Positions 18,701 to 27,000 of a stretch of 64,000 bases of DNA are shown piece after piece (the stretch's first letter is position 1; each line of letters starts with the position of its first letter). The DNA is from Candidatus Schekmanbacteria bacterium (GTDB lineage: Bacteria; CSSED10-310; JACPHN01), in NCBI GenBank assembly GCA_016188575.1, contig JACPHN010000094.1:43630-107629 (forward strand), in the 5' to 3' direction. Below the pieces are notes generated by a model, which was not told the origin of the DNA, made no database searches, and saw only the letters and a list, made by a program, of their open reading frames with translations. Made by a program: the position numbers and the translations under genes.

Positions 18701-19572
18701 AGTGGTTGCCTGCGGCGGCAACTGTGGTCACGGGCGCGGGTACCGCCAGCAACCTGGCCGTGCGCTTCAACTTCTACGCTGACAGCTACTACGGCTATGA
18801 TGGGTGGAACGTCGACGATGTCGAGATCGTTCACCTTCGCAATGACAGGGTAGCCCCGACGGTGGCGAGCACACCGGCGGACGGGTCCAGTCAGAATGGG
18901 GTATCGTCCATCGCTCTGGACTTCACGGACGAGGGCCACGTCGACCTCGGATTCATCGAGGAGACGCTGGCGGTTTCCAAGAACGGGGCGCCGATGGTGC
19001 CGGGCACGGATTTTACGGTGTCGGCGGAGTCTGAGGCACAGCTCGAGATCACCTTCACGGCGCCGGGCGAAGGGACGTACGTGGTCCACTCCTACCCGAC
19101 GGACACTGCGGGCAACATGGCTGCCGCCAACACGACGACGGTCATCGATGACCGCACCCCGCCGGAGTTCGATTCTTCCTGGCCGGCGTCGGGTACATTG
19201 GTCGTGGACGTGAGCGTGGTTCGCCTGTATTTCTCGGACAACGGGGACCTCGACGAGGTGGAGACGGCGGCGTCGCTGTCGGTGATCCGCGACGGAGTCG
19301 CCTTGAGCCTCGGCACCGATTACACCGTGGACACGAGCGTGGCCAACACGATTCAGATCACCTTCGCGGATACGGTAGATACCGGCCACGGGGTGTACTC
19401 GATCAGCTTCGTGCCCAGCGATGAAGCGGGGAACGTGGGGAGCGGCGAGACCCTGGTCTTCGCCGCCGACGCGGAGACCTTCCCGGTGCCCATGGCAGGA
19501 GCCGGCGCGCTGGCGCTGATGGGGCTTGGCCTGGGTGTTGGGATCTGGACGCTCCGGCGCCGCTCGCGCTAG
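12772..19572 (+). CDS. Giant exported subtilisin-like (S8) protease with multiple beta-sandwich domains and C-terminal sorting-type tail
   Basis: 2266 residues; GGGAGG lies nine bases before the ATG. The N-terminus has a signal peptide (about residues 15-37). The S8 catalytic triad is complete: Asp326 (GILDAGLD), His371 (AHGTHVAGTVAG) and Ser570 (GGTSMATPAAAG), with oxyanion Asn472 (MGNAGPG). Downstream are a proprotein-convertase-like P-domain region (~660-810), an F5/8-type-C/discoidin-like module (~960-1110), fibronectin-like modules (e.g. NTAIVRWWTNEPASSVVTYG), two MAM/immune-inhibitor-like beta domains with Asp-rich calcium-type loops, and Ig-like repeats near the end. The C-terminus FPVPMAGAGALALMGLGLGV followed by RRRSR resembles PEP-CTERM/IPTL-type tripartite sorting tails. 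It is probably cell-surface or secreted; no exosortase or rhombosortase gene is in the window. Confidence 0.92.
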   Translation: MSRKGNSPRTWQRMLAPVFWGALVLGISAFGIALAATADRPGPQGGSEAAAVTAAPPTGRAIALEDRRPQGRAGKVDASKRQAKDAAGTVASPLAGKIRLLSASNVADPRVLQVRGHSFVAGTAEKSLPSELLGKAAKWSGAHIVQFAGPVTPGHRKALKDLGATIHEYYPNNAFLVTIPAKNAAALKAIDGLAWTGLYHPAYKIYPTLLGDKIDFRMEKNLPVLLVRTFSTDAVDALRLRLMELGGAILATSARPAAAGVAVAIDLARIADIARMDEVWTIDAVEKAFEMNVELVPTTTVGAFTWDRKLWDRGVDGTGQAVGILDAGLDMDNFLFRETATGSAPAGPDARKVKENGGWGAGYVHECEFAHGTHVAGTVAGNASGIGYFPTWDGVARGADIIFQDHDVSCETTSVAPPAFYALPFEAAYALGARVHTNSWGGGNGSYGAAQSDVDQFLWDNKDFLVFYAMGNAGPGITTVSNQATAKNIVAVGAHEQDPMQDEVASFSSRGPVATASGRMAPTITTPGNDFVGSSPEGNAANNTGITSAYADGVEGVINNFVTGGWGGTSMATPAAAGAALLVRQYFEDGYYPEGVASTTGRAAMNPSGALVKAVLVNATRNMDGDSAKQNLTGTEAGGRPNNDQGWGRLALDDALYFCGDDHHLFIDDNAEGVATAGTVSYTVQVNDPGKPLKVTLVWTDRPGDLLVNNLDLTMAAPGSVGYTGNFFRSATVPTSTGWSLPDEGTPVTDTKHNIENIFIEAPAAGTYTVTVTGQNVPQGEDDSDAQPFALVITGLLDSVGATTFGEVGPDAPELSAPFAGYSSDDTTPTLVFSTPSAPAGELLTYQVQVDSDYRFFSPVVFDAGLYAAGADKSFTIPAGTITGDGIQYWRVRAAAEGGCWGPWSDVWSFTVDSELSSVEFKQSLRPEWEQDERDAVILGFDGVVTWKAAQETNVSVESSAVTESSFRTSATYCGPSPSECRGALAADGSSDSPWISFGDPQSSPEWVEIDFAAARTIRQVIVDSAGWIAGNRPGSFELQSWDGDEWITGGTVTAGTGGVKTLVLGTAATSDKFRLYVTAREDTAGARPVVINEIELYENSEVPGAIDGPAIPISAYDPSSGLRASLLSLLRANDWDWLSWAGSGTVSVQVQYLTGTTWAPIPDADLPGNSTGLATSPVDLSDLDADTYSTIRVVGMFAATTGEPGALDWWTIGEAVFPPTVTSPSPEDGDTGVYRFASISFTVAPGSYDLDYTAGTLADLVATISEDEGTAVTMYDGANGGFQTGYTGSVTAYPGGTYAVFINPDADFGAGVDETVSITIGDTAPDRATGALTFTFTTSGDIAGPVISNVRVTDIVKNTAIVRWWTNEPASSVVTYGEATPPGETVGSATLVQDHAVTLSSLGQDTVHYFSVSSADIHGNATTDDNSSNYYWFQTGTTQWSGTTFNFDSGVPPEFSVDTAVSGGGVDWTLEDPASHYSSADGAYHSDDPNANKDDRLVAAIAVPDVSPVELRFSHAHEFEYFFNYYDGGVLEYSTNAGASWDDMGSMMTQNGYNGPIDDCCNNPLAGRDAWVGATAGFGGSSALPSDVVVDLSTFAGDTIQVRWRLGADDPYYYSYDGWYVDDVRVGRGGEVMPTSTAQLELGAAEYGCGDEVAIRLGDTDLNTSPDVAEQATVLVTSTSQSNPADAVVVTLTETATYTGRYAGTVPLSTEAGPGRVMVADGDTVYVTYTDEVTGGPAQDVDWTQTATVNCAAGAPVINAVKVEFTDDATALVSWNTDILASSIVWYGVENDELTQTVSSGFLVASHVVTISNLQDATRYYFSVGSRAANGTLTTYGTTDSARAQGRVSESSLSFTTKLEVASLFADNFDDGGIADWTPSTAPNTWGLDNGDSYSGTFSIGDSPGTGYDTDVVGSYLSSPVVAGPVTLGVDDEIVAKWWQSVDTETGWDFGILQASEDGGTTWNAGDYFATGHRAQWLPAAATVVTGAGTASNLAVRFNFYADSYYGYDGWNVDDVEIVHLRNDRVAPTVASTPADGSSQNGVSSIALDFTDEGHVDLGFIEETLAVSKNGAPMVPGTDFTVSAESEAQLEITFTAPGEGTYVVHSYPTDTAGNMAAANTTTVIDDRTPPEFDSSWPASGTLVVDVSVVRLYFSDNGDLDEVETAASLSVIRDGVALSLGTDYTVDTSVANTIQITFADTVDTGHGVYSISFVPSDEAGNVGSGETLVFAADAETFPVPMAGAGALALMGLGLGVGIWTLRRRSR

Positions 19573-19620
19573 CGGTCAGAGAGGAATGGCGGGGGCGGCT
19601 GCCTCCGCCCGGACGACAGG

Positions 19621-19647
19621 AAAGGCGGGCACGAAAAGCCCGCCTTT
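19621..19647. terminator. Bidirectional intrinsic terminator
   Basis: A hairpin AAAGGCGGGC / GCCCGCCTTT (10-bp stem, 7-base loop ACGAAAA) is followed by TTTTT on the plus strand and mirrored by the A-run on the other. It sits between the convergent subtilase (ends 19572) and ABC-F gene (ends 19670) and can serve both. Confidence 0.88.
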
Positions 19648-19669
19648 TTCGTCCTTCTCAGATTGCGCT

Positions 19670-21496
19670 TCAGGCACCGGCGGCCTTGCTCTCGAGCTCC
19701 GACCAGCGCGCGTAGAGGCGCTCAACTTCGGCCTTGGCAGTCTCGAGCGCTGTCCAGAGCTCGGCAACCACTTCATGCTGGCTTCCCAGGGCCGGGTCAT
19801 GGAGCCTTGCCTCGAGTGCCCCCACCGTGGCCTCTGCATCCATGATGCGCTCCTCCATGCCGGCGTGCTCGCGTTTCTCCAGGTACGTCAGACCCGGTCT
19901 TTTCCGGATTTCGGTGGCGCGGGAGTCCTTCCGTGGCGTTTCGCCCCTGTCCTGCCGGCGCTCTCTTTCGAGCATCCGGCGCCGCTCCGCCCACTGGTTC
20001 CGGTCCGCGAGATAAGCGACCTCACCGCTGGTATCCAGACAGACCACGGCTTCAGCAACGCGGTCGACGAGGAAGCGATCGTGGGAAACGAGCACGAGGG
20101 CGCCCGAAAAATCGAGCAGTCGATCTTCGAGGATTTCGAGCGTGGGAATGTCCAGGTCGTTGGTGGGCTCATCCAGAAGCAAGACGTCGGCCGGTTGGAG
20201 AATGAGCTGAGCAATCTGGACTCTGGCCTGCTCGCCGCCGGAAAGCATCCCAACCTTCACGTCGAGCTGCTCCGTATCGAACAGGAAGGTGGAGGCCCAG
20301 GCCGAGACGTGCATTTGACGCCCCCGATAGATGAGAAAGTCGCCGTCCGGCGCCAGCGCCCGGCGCAGGCTGAGCTCAGGGTCGAGCTCGGCGCGCTCTT
20401 GCGAGAAGTACACGCAGCGAAGATTCGGCGCGCGCCGGATCTCGCCAACAGTCGGGGCGAGCTCACCTGCCAGAATCCGCAGGAGAGTGGACTTGCCGGT
20501 CCCATTGTCTCCTAGCAATCCCAGCCGGGTGCCCGGGCCGAGCTTGAGGTTGAGGTTACTGAACAACACCCTACTCTCATAGCGCATGCCAAGATCACGG
20601 GCGGTCATGAGCTCCTTTGTCTGCCGGCCAGTGGCATCAAACGCAAAGCTCAGACTATCCTGGGTCTGGATCCGCTTTCGCTCCGCCACCTCATCGGCAA
20701 GCTGCTCCGCGCGCTCGGTTCGACCTTTCGACTTTGTCGAGCGCGCCTTGGCGCCTTGTCGCAACCAGGCGACCTCGAGCTTCAGGCGCGCACGCATCGA
20801 CTCCGTTTCCCGTTGCATCGTCTGCATGAGCTCTTCGCGCTTCATGAGGAACGCGCTATACGATCCCTCGACGCGAAACGCTCCACCGCGATAGAGGCGA
20901 TTGAGCTCGACGATTGCGGGGGTGACCTTTTCCAGAAAGTAGCGGTCGTGGGTGACGACGACATAGGCAAGCTCGCACCCCGAAAGAAACTCTTCCAGCC
21001 ACTCGATGCCGTCGATATCGAGGTGGTTCGTAGGTTCGTCGAGAAACAAGACGTCGGGATCGCGGGCCAGTGCGGCGCCAATCGCAAGGCGCTTTCGCCA
21101 TCCGCCCGACAACGTGCGGACGTCCCGCGAGAGCTCACCGAGACCGATCCGGCTCGCGACCTTGTCGACGATCAGGCGCGCCGTGGAGGTGGCGTCCCGA
21201 AGCGGCAGGGAGCTCGCGCTGCCCAGCAGCACCTCATCCATGGAGAGCCCCGGAGCGAAAACCGGAACTTGTGGCACGTATGCGGTCCGCAGCAGCTTAC
21301 GCGCGGAAACGGTGCCCGAGTCAGGCTCCTCCAGCCCAACCAGAATGCGCACCAGCGTGGTCTTGCCGGAGCCGTTGGGGCCAATCAAGCCGATGCGGTC
21401 GCCTTCGGAAACTGCGAAGGTGAGGCCCGTGAAGAGAGCGCGATGCCGATAGGATTTTGACAGCTCGGTGCCGCTCACGAGGACGTTGGACGCCAT
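19670..21496 (-). CDS. uup: ABC-F family ATPase, Uup-type
   Basis: A soluble protein of 608 residues with two ABC cassettes and no membrane domain. Cassette 1 has GPNGSGKTT, LSGGWRKRLAIG and LFLDEPTNHLD; cassette 2 has GDNGTGKST, LSGGEQARVQIA and LLLDEPTNDLD. The two are joined by the basic/charged linker typical of ABC-F proteins. The C-terminal ~80 residues (from about 530) form the coiled-coil extension of Uup, a DNA-binding/ribosome-associated subtype. ABC-F proteins act on stalled or assembling ribosomes. It ends at the shared terminator. Confidence 0.92.
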   Translation of the reverse strand: MASNVLVSGTELSKSYRHRALFTGLTFAVSEGDRIGLIGPNGSGKTTLVRILVGLEEPDSGTVSARKLLRTAYVPQVPVFAPGLSMDEVLLGSASSLPLRDATSTARLIVDKVASRIGLGELSRDVRTLSGGWRKRLAIGAALARDPDVLFLDEPTNHLDIDGIEWLEEFLSGCELAYVVVTHDRYFLEKVTPAIVELNRLYRGGAFRVEGSYSAFLMKREELMQTMQRETESMRARLKLEVAWLRQGAKARSTKSKGRTERAEQLADEVAERKRIQTQDSLSFAFDATGRQTKELMTARDLGMRYESRVLFSNLNLKLGPGTRLGLLGDNGTGKSTLLRILAGELAPTVGEIRRAPNLRCVYFSQERAELDPELSLRRALAPDGDFLIYRGRQMHVSAWASTFLFDTEQLDVKVGMLSGGEQARVQIAQLILQPADVLLLDEPTNDLDIPTLEILEDRLLDFSGALVLVSHDRFLVDRVAEAVVCLDTSGEVAYLADRNQWAERRRMLERERRQDRGETPRKDSRATEIRKRPGLTYLEKREHAGMEERIMDAEATVGALEARLHDPALGSQHEVVAELWTALETAKAEVERLYARWSELESKAAGA

Positions 21497-21613
21497 TGGT
21501 GGTGCTCTTTTCGCAAGGTGGTAAGACGGCTGCGGGCGCTGGGCGCTCGGGCGCCGGCCGGGACGGCATGCACAGCAAGGTTGACGGAAGGACCGATGCT
21601 TGAGCGGCGCAGC

Positions 21614-23341
21614 TCAAGGGGCCGGCGACGTCTGGGCAGCGCGCGCCTGCGCGTCGCGCACGTACGCGGCGAACTCCGCGGCCGGCAGAGGGCGCGCAAA
21701 AAGATAGCCCTGCGCTTCGTCGCAGCCTTCGTCCCGCAAGAAGCTTTTCTGCGCTTCATCCTCAATTCCCTCTGCCACAACCGTCAGGCCGAGTCCGTGT
21801 CCGAGCGCAATGATGGTGCGGGCGATGGTCTGCGACTCGCGGCACACGGCAACGCCGGCGACGAAGCTCCGGTCGATCTTCAGGTATTGCAGAGGGAACT
21901 TTTGCAGATAGGCGAGCGAGGAATGCCCGGTGCCAAAGTCGTCCATCGACAGAGTTACGCCGAGCGCTCGCAGCGCCTTCAGTTTGGCAACACTCCGCTC
22001 GAGGTCGCGCATGGTGCCGCTCTCCGTCACCTCGACCTCGAGATAGCGGCTTTCCAGGCCGGTACGCTGCAGGATTTCCGCAATCTCTTGTTCGAGCTCC
22101 GCGCGCCTGAACTGGTAGGGAGAGATGTTGACCGCAACTCGCAGGAAGGTCCCGAGCTCGTCTTGCCAGCGCAAACTTTGGCGGCACGCCTGTTCGACGA
22201 CCCAGCTTCCGATGCCCGCGATGAGACCGGTATCTTCCGCGACGGGGATGAACCTGGCCGGGGAGACGAAACCGAGCTTGGCGTTGTTCCAGCGCAGCAA
22301 CGCCTCGCATCCGACGATGCGAAAGGCGGCAAGATCCACTTTCGGCTGATAGGCGAGGGAAAGCTCGTTGCGCTCGATTGCATGCCGGAGCTGCCCTGCG
22401 ATAATGAGGCGCTCCTGGCTGTCAGAAAGCATGGTGGAGGAAAAGGCCATGGAGCTTCCACGACCGTCCGACTTGGCGCGATACATCGCGGTCTCGGCGT
22501 TGCGAATCAAGGTGCCGTAGTCGGTCCCGTCGACGGGGAAGCGCGCCAGTCCAAGGCCCGCGGTCACGAAGAGCTCGAGGTCGCCCAGCTCGAGAGGAGA
22601 TTCGAGAGCGCGTGCGCTCAAGGTGGCGCATTCGGCGATCACCGCCTCACCACCCTCGGCGAGGACTCCAAACTCATCGCCCCCGAGCCGAGCGACCAGC
22701 GCGTTACCCGAGAGCGCTGCGGTCAGCCGGCGCCCCACCTCCTGAATGACCTTGCTTCCAAGAGCGTGCCCGAACGCTTCATTGACACTCCTGAAATTGT
22801 CGATGTCGATGAGGAGCAGGGCGCCACGCACTCCGGAACCGGAGCACCCGGTGCAGGCGCCGTCTACGGCCCGGTGAAACTGACTCCGGTTGGGCAGCCC
22901 GGTAAGGGCGTCATAATCGCTGAGGCGAGCGTTATCCGCGTGCAGGCGGTCGCTGTAGTGCTTGAGGCGCAGCAGGTTGCGAATGCGCGCCGACAGTTCC
23001 CGCCGGTTGAATGGCTTGATGACGAAGTCTTCGGCGCCCGCGTCGAGCCCCTGGATGCGCGATGCGTCGTCGGCCAGAGCGGTCACGATAACGATCGGGA
23101 TGCGCCGAAACTGCGCGTGCTCCTTGAGCCTGGACGTGACTTCATAACCGGTCATGTTGGGCATCATGACATCGAGCAGAACGAGGTCGGGCTTGAGCTC
23201 GGGGACAAGTGCCAGAGCGTCCGAGCCGTTGCCGGCGACGTGGACCTCGTAGCCCTCGTATTCGAGAATGGTCCTCAGCAGGTTTTGATTTGCGATTTCG
23301 TCATCTACGACAAGGATCTTGCTGGGTTCGTGGTCGTACAC
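21614..23341 (-). CDS. Response regulator with GGDEF and EAL output domains
   Basis: 575 residues: receiver (~1-125, ILVVDDE, phospho-acceptor in LVLLDVMMPNMTG, Lys in FVIKPF), GGDEF (~150-310) and EAL (~325-565). The GGDEF signature ARLGGDEFG is intact. The EAL domain keeps CEALLRW, the glutamate in VEVTESG, SMDDFGTGHSSLAYL and VVAEGIED, so phosphodiesterase activity is likely. The net effect on cyclic-di-GMP cannot be decided from sequence. No kinase is fused; the 1.7-kilo-residue sensor next upstream on the same strand is a candidate partner. A 123-bp gap separates it from the neighbouring small gene. Confidence 0.93.
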   Translation of the reverse strand: MYDHEPSKILVVDDEIANQNLLRTILEYEGYEVHVAGNGSDALALVPELKPDLVLLDVMMPNMTGYEVTSRLKEHAQFRRIPIVIVTALADDASRIQGLDAGAEDFVIKPFNRRELSARIRNLLRLKHYSDRLHADNARLSDYDALTGLPNRSQFHRAVDGACTGCSGSGVRGALLLIDIDNFRSVNEAFGHALGSKVIQEVGRRLTAALSGNALVARLGGDEFGVLAEGGEAVIAECATLSARALESPLELGDLELFVTAGLGLARFPVDGTDYGTLIRNAETAMYRAKSDGRGSSMAFSSTMLSDSQERLIIAGQLRHAIERNELSLAYQPKVDLAAFRIVGCEALLRWNNAKLGFVSPARFIPVAEDTGLIAGIGSWVVEQACRQSLRWQDELGTFLRVAVNISPYQFRRAELEQEIAEILQRTGLESRYLEVEVTESGTMRDLERSVAKLKALRALGVTLSMDDFGTGHSSLAYLQKFPLQYLKIDRSFVAGVAVCRESQTIARTIIALGHGLGLTVVAEGIEDEAQKSFLRDEGCDEAQGYLFARPLPAAEFAAYVRDAQARAAQTSPAP

Positions 23342-23464
23342 GAGCGACCTCCTGTCGTGTTAGGGAGACCGTGGTGGATCATGGGCGATTCCCGCATCTT
23401 GCGCACCAGCATATTCGGCTCGCGGGGGTTTTCGCAAGCGATCTTCCCGGACCGGAAACGCCGT

Positions 23465-24037
23465 TCAGTGCCTGCGGTGCGTCGCCGGGCCGGGCGTGGG
23501 AACGGGCTGCTGTCGATCGAGGGTCGTGGACGGCTCGAGACAAGCTTCCGGTCCCGCGCCGCAGAGCAGCGTGATCGCATCGTCCGTGACCTTACCGGTC
23601 AAGCGAACGGCGGCGGTGAGGCGGCGCGGCGGAAGCTCCGCGCGATGGCCCGCGGTGGCGGCGTCGCCATCCGCTGGTGCGAACCCGCCGTGCTCGGGAA
23701 CGACGAACGAGATGGAGGCGCCTGGTCCGAGTCGAAGCTGCTCCACCTCGAGTGCGAAGTAGCATGGCGACCCTGCGGGACCGGGTTCGGCACCGTAGAA
23801 AAGTGCCCGAAGGTGTTTCTCTTCCAGGAAGAAAACGAGACGCCGCCGGCCATCCTCATGCTCCCACGTCCCGGCGAGCTCCTCGGGCGTCACCGGAGAT
23901 CTCGGTTCCTGCTGCTGAGCCGCCACCCAGGTGGCGAGGAAGCCGGCCGCGAGCAGGCCTCCCGCGACGCGGCTGATCCCCGCCAGAAGGCGTGCTGCCG
24001 CGCGCGTGCGCCGCCCCGAGGACTGGGGGCCGCTCAT
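23465..24037 (-). CDS. Small exported protein of unknown function, coupled to the hybrid sensor
   Basis: The true start is the ATG ending at 24037, which overlaps the sensor stop codon in an ATGA arrangement; the longer frame upstream is the shadow of the sensor gene. The 190-residue product has a signal peptide or N-terminal anchor (hydrophobic ~20-36, ending WVAAQQQEP). The mature part begins with TPEELAGTWEHEDGRRRLVFF and is beta-rich, lipocalin-like in feel, but I do not recognise a family. Translational coupling to a sensor with a large periplasmic domain makes an accessory sensory role plausible. Confidence 0.7.
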   Translation of the reverse strand: MSGPQSSGRRTRAAARLLAGISRVAGGLLAAGFLATWVAAQQQEPRSPVTPEELAGTWEHEDGRRRLVFFLEEKHLRALFYGAEPGPAGSPCYFALEVEQLRLGPGASISFVVPEHGGFAPADGDAATAGHRAELPPRRLTAAVRLTGKVTDDAITLLCGAGPEACLEPSTTLDRQQPVPTPGPATHRRH

Positions 24038-27000
24038 CGGTAGTGCTCCAAATAGGCCGCCGGTGGAAAATGAACGCCGAAGGCCCGGGGCGGTCCGGAA
24101 GCGTAGGTGGGGACGGCTGCCCAGCGCTCCGCGATCCGACCGACCGTGGCGAGACCGGGCATGCCGGCGGTCTCGACATTTGGCGCCACGCCTTCCGGGC
24201 TGAAAATAGCCTCTGCCGACCTGTCGTCGAGCGGCGCGCCATTGTCCTCGACAACCAAAGAGACGCCATCCTCGGTAGCAAGGAGACGGACCGATACCGT
24301 TCGCGCGGCACCGGCGCCAGCAGTCGCATAGCGTACGATGCTGGACAGGATGAGAACGACATCGCGGCGGGTGGCATGGACGACGCATGGCACCGGCGGC
24401 GCGGAATAGTCCATGGTGACGTGTGGATGTCCCGCCTTCAGGTAGGACACGACATCCGCGACGAAGCTGGCGAGGTCGATCGAGTCCGGTCGCGACGCTT
24501 GGGGTGACGCAAACATGCGCTCAGCGCTGTCGAACGCCGCGCGCGCGGCGGCCAGCGCCTCATCGAGCTGCGGTCCGGGGAGCGGAGAAACCGGGGCCGG
24601 CGCCGGCGCGGCGTGGCCCGCAAACCTCAGAAGCGGTCCGATGGCATGAGTCAAGAATGCGGAAATGGCAGCGGCCGTTTCGCCCTCGATGTCTTCCGCC
24701 CGCTCGAGGGTGTGACGCGACAGCGCGGCGACGGCGGCTTCGAGCTCGGCGACTCGCGCTCCGACCTCCTTGCGGCGCTGCTCTCGCACGAGCAGATTGC
24801 GGACGCGCGCCAGGAGCTCTGTTTCCGCAAACGGCTTGGCGATGTAATCGTCAGCGCCGAAACTCAGACTTTGTGCGGCGCTCGACTCACCGCGTGCGGT
24901 CATGAGCAACACGGGCAGATTCGCGAGGCCCCATTCTGTTCGTAGTCTGACGATGAACATAGGGCCGTTAAGGTCAGGCATGGACCAGTCCGCCACCACG
25001 ACATCCGGTACGGGGTGCTCGCGCATCAGCTCCAGCGCGGCGGTGGCAGAGGCGACCGCCACGACATGTGCTCCCGAACGTTCCAGGAGCGAGGCCAGGT
25101 AGGCGCGTTGGGCGGCGTCGACAGCCACGACGAGTGCGGATCCCGGCATGCCGCGACCACCGGTGAGGATAGCGTGGATGCGCTCGAGCACGAAGCTCTG
25201 AATGACCGATGGAGCGATCTCGTCGTATTCGAAGCGCACGCCCGCGCGCTGCTCACCGCGCCACCGCACCTCGCCATTCAAGCTCAGCGGCTCGTCCTCG
25301 ACATGCAAGCGAAAAAGGACCGTGACGCGGTCTCCCTTGATGGGGAAGGCCGAGCGCGCGCTCAGATAGAGCCCACAGCCGGTCGCCGACAAGTCGACGA
25401 TCTTGGTGTCAATGGAGCTTTCGCCGCAGCGCAGCTCGCACGGAAGCTGAAGTCCTTCGACGCGCAGCGCGGACCGCTTGTCGGCGTGGTCCACGGTCTG
25501 AATCGCCAAGAGCATGCGATCGACCTGATCCATGGTGAGACGGAGCGTAAGATCGCTGACCGCAAGCCGGGTCTCTCCCCACCAGAAGGCGTCGATCTTC
25601 GGCGGCACCGGATCCATCGGCACCATGCGCCCATTACGCAGCTTGACGCGCAAGGCCGGACCTTGCTTGCCGTCGAGCTCGGTTCTCAGCCTGAGGACGA
25701 GCCCGGTGGTCTTGCGCCACCCGCTATCACCTCCCGAGCTGTCGCTACTCGTTTCTTCCCCCTCCTGTGCGCCGTCGCCGAAATCGTCCCGTCGCGGCTC
25801 CGCCAGACAGCCGCTGGTTGCGAGGATTTGCCGGTACTGCTCAACGCGCTCATGGCGAGGCGCTAACTGCGCGGTGGGCTCGCTCTGCCCGTGAGCGGCG
25901 TCCCCGGGTCGAGCCCGCGGCATGAGCGGCAGGTGTACTCTGGTTTCCGTGCCCTCCCCTTCCGAGGAGGCAATGGACACGGATCCGCCGTGAAGCTCGA
26001 CGATCTCCTTGACCACCGCCAGGCCAAGACCCGATCCTGGCACCTCGAGACTCTCCGCCCGGCTCTTGCGAAAGCGATCGAAGACATAGGGAAGCTCGCT
26101 CTCCGGGATGCCGAGACCGGTGTCGCGCACCGCAAGGCGCAGTGTTTCCTGGGAGGTGAGCACGGTGACGTCAATGCTCCCGCCGCGCGGCGTGTACTTG
26201 ATGGCGTTGGAGAGCACGTTGACGGGGACCTTGTCGAAAAGGTCCACGTCAATGGGCACCGTCGGTGGCGGGTCGGCGATCGAGAAGCGGAGCGTGAGGT
26301 CGCGGGCGTTGCAGATCATCGTCGCGGCCTCGATGAGCGGCGCCATGAGCTCGTTGAAGTCGACGCGGGCGAGCTTCAACGGTTGCCGATCCCTACCGAG
26401 CGACTGGAGATCGAGAATCTTGTTGACCAGATCGAGCAACTGATGGGAGCTGCGATGGACCACGGCCAGAAGTCGGCGTAGCTCCTCAGTGATCGGTCCG
26501 TGGCGGCCGGACAAGGCGGCCTGGGTGAGCCCGATCACCGTTGTCAGAGGGTTTCGCAGCTCGTGACTGGCGTTCTCGAAGAAAATGGCCTTGGCGCGAT
26601 CGAGCTCGACCATGCGCTGGTGCGCGGCGTCGAGCTTCTTGAGAGCGTCTTCGGCGCGTTTTTGTTCGAGCTCGCCGGTCTTTTTTTCGCGGGCCAGCTC
26701 CCGGGAATGATCCGCAAGCAGCAGCTCGAGAGCGGTTTGGCGCCTTCGCGCGCGGCGAATGCCAATGCGGAGCAGGCCAAGGAGCAGGCCAAGGCCGCCA
26801 GCGAGAACGGCCGTGCGAAAGTACCCAGTCTCGAGAAATGGCGGTACGATCCGGAATGCGACGCTGGCCGCTGCGCCGCCGACAGCGCCGAATCTGGTCT
26901 CTGCCTGAGCTTCGAAGCGATACGACCCGGCGGGAAGATTCGTGTATGAGGCACGTCTTTCGGGCGCAAGCGCAGACCAGTCGCGGTCATACCCGACGAG

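Noticed and set aside
13045-19389. Very long minus-strand open frames opposite the subtilase (757 and 982 residues)
   Set aside because: They are antisense artefacts of GC-rich codon usage; the plus strand has a complete S8 protease with signal peptide and tail.
21518-24043. An 841-residue plus-strand open frame opposite the REC-GGDEF-EAL and small exported genes
   Set aside because: No domain or ribosome site; the opposite strand carries intact GGDEF, EAL and signal-peptide features.
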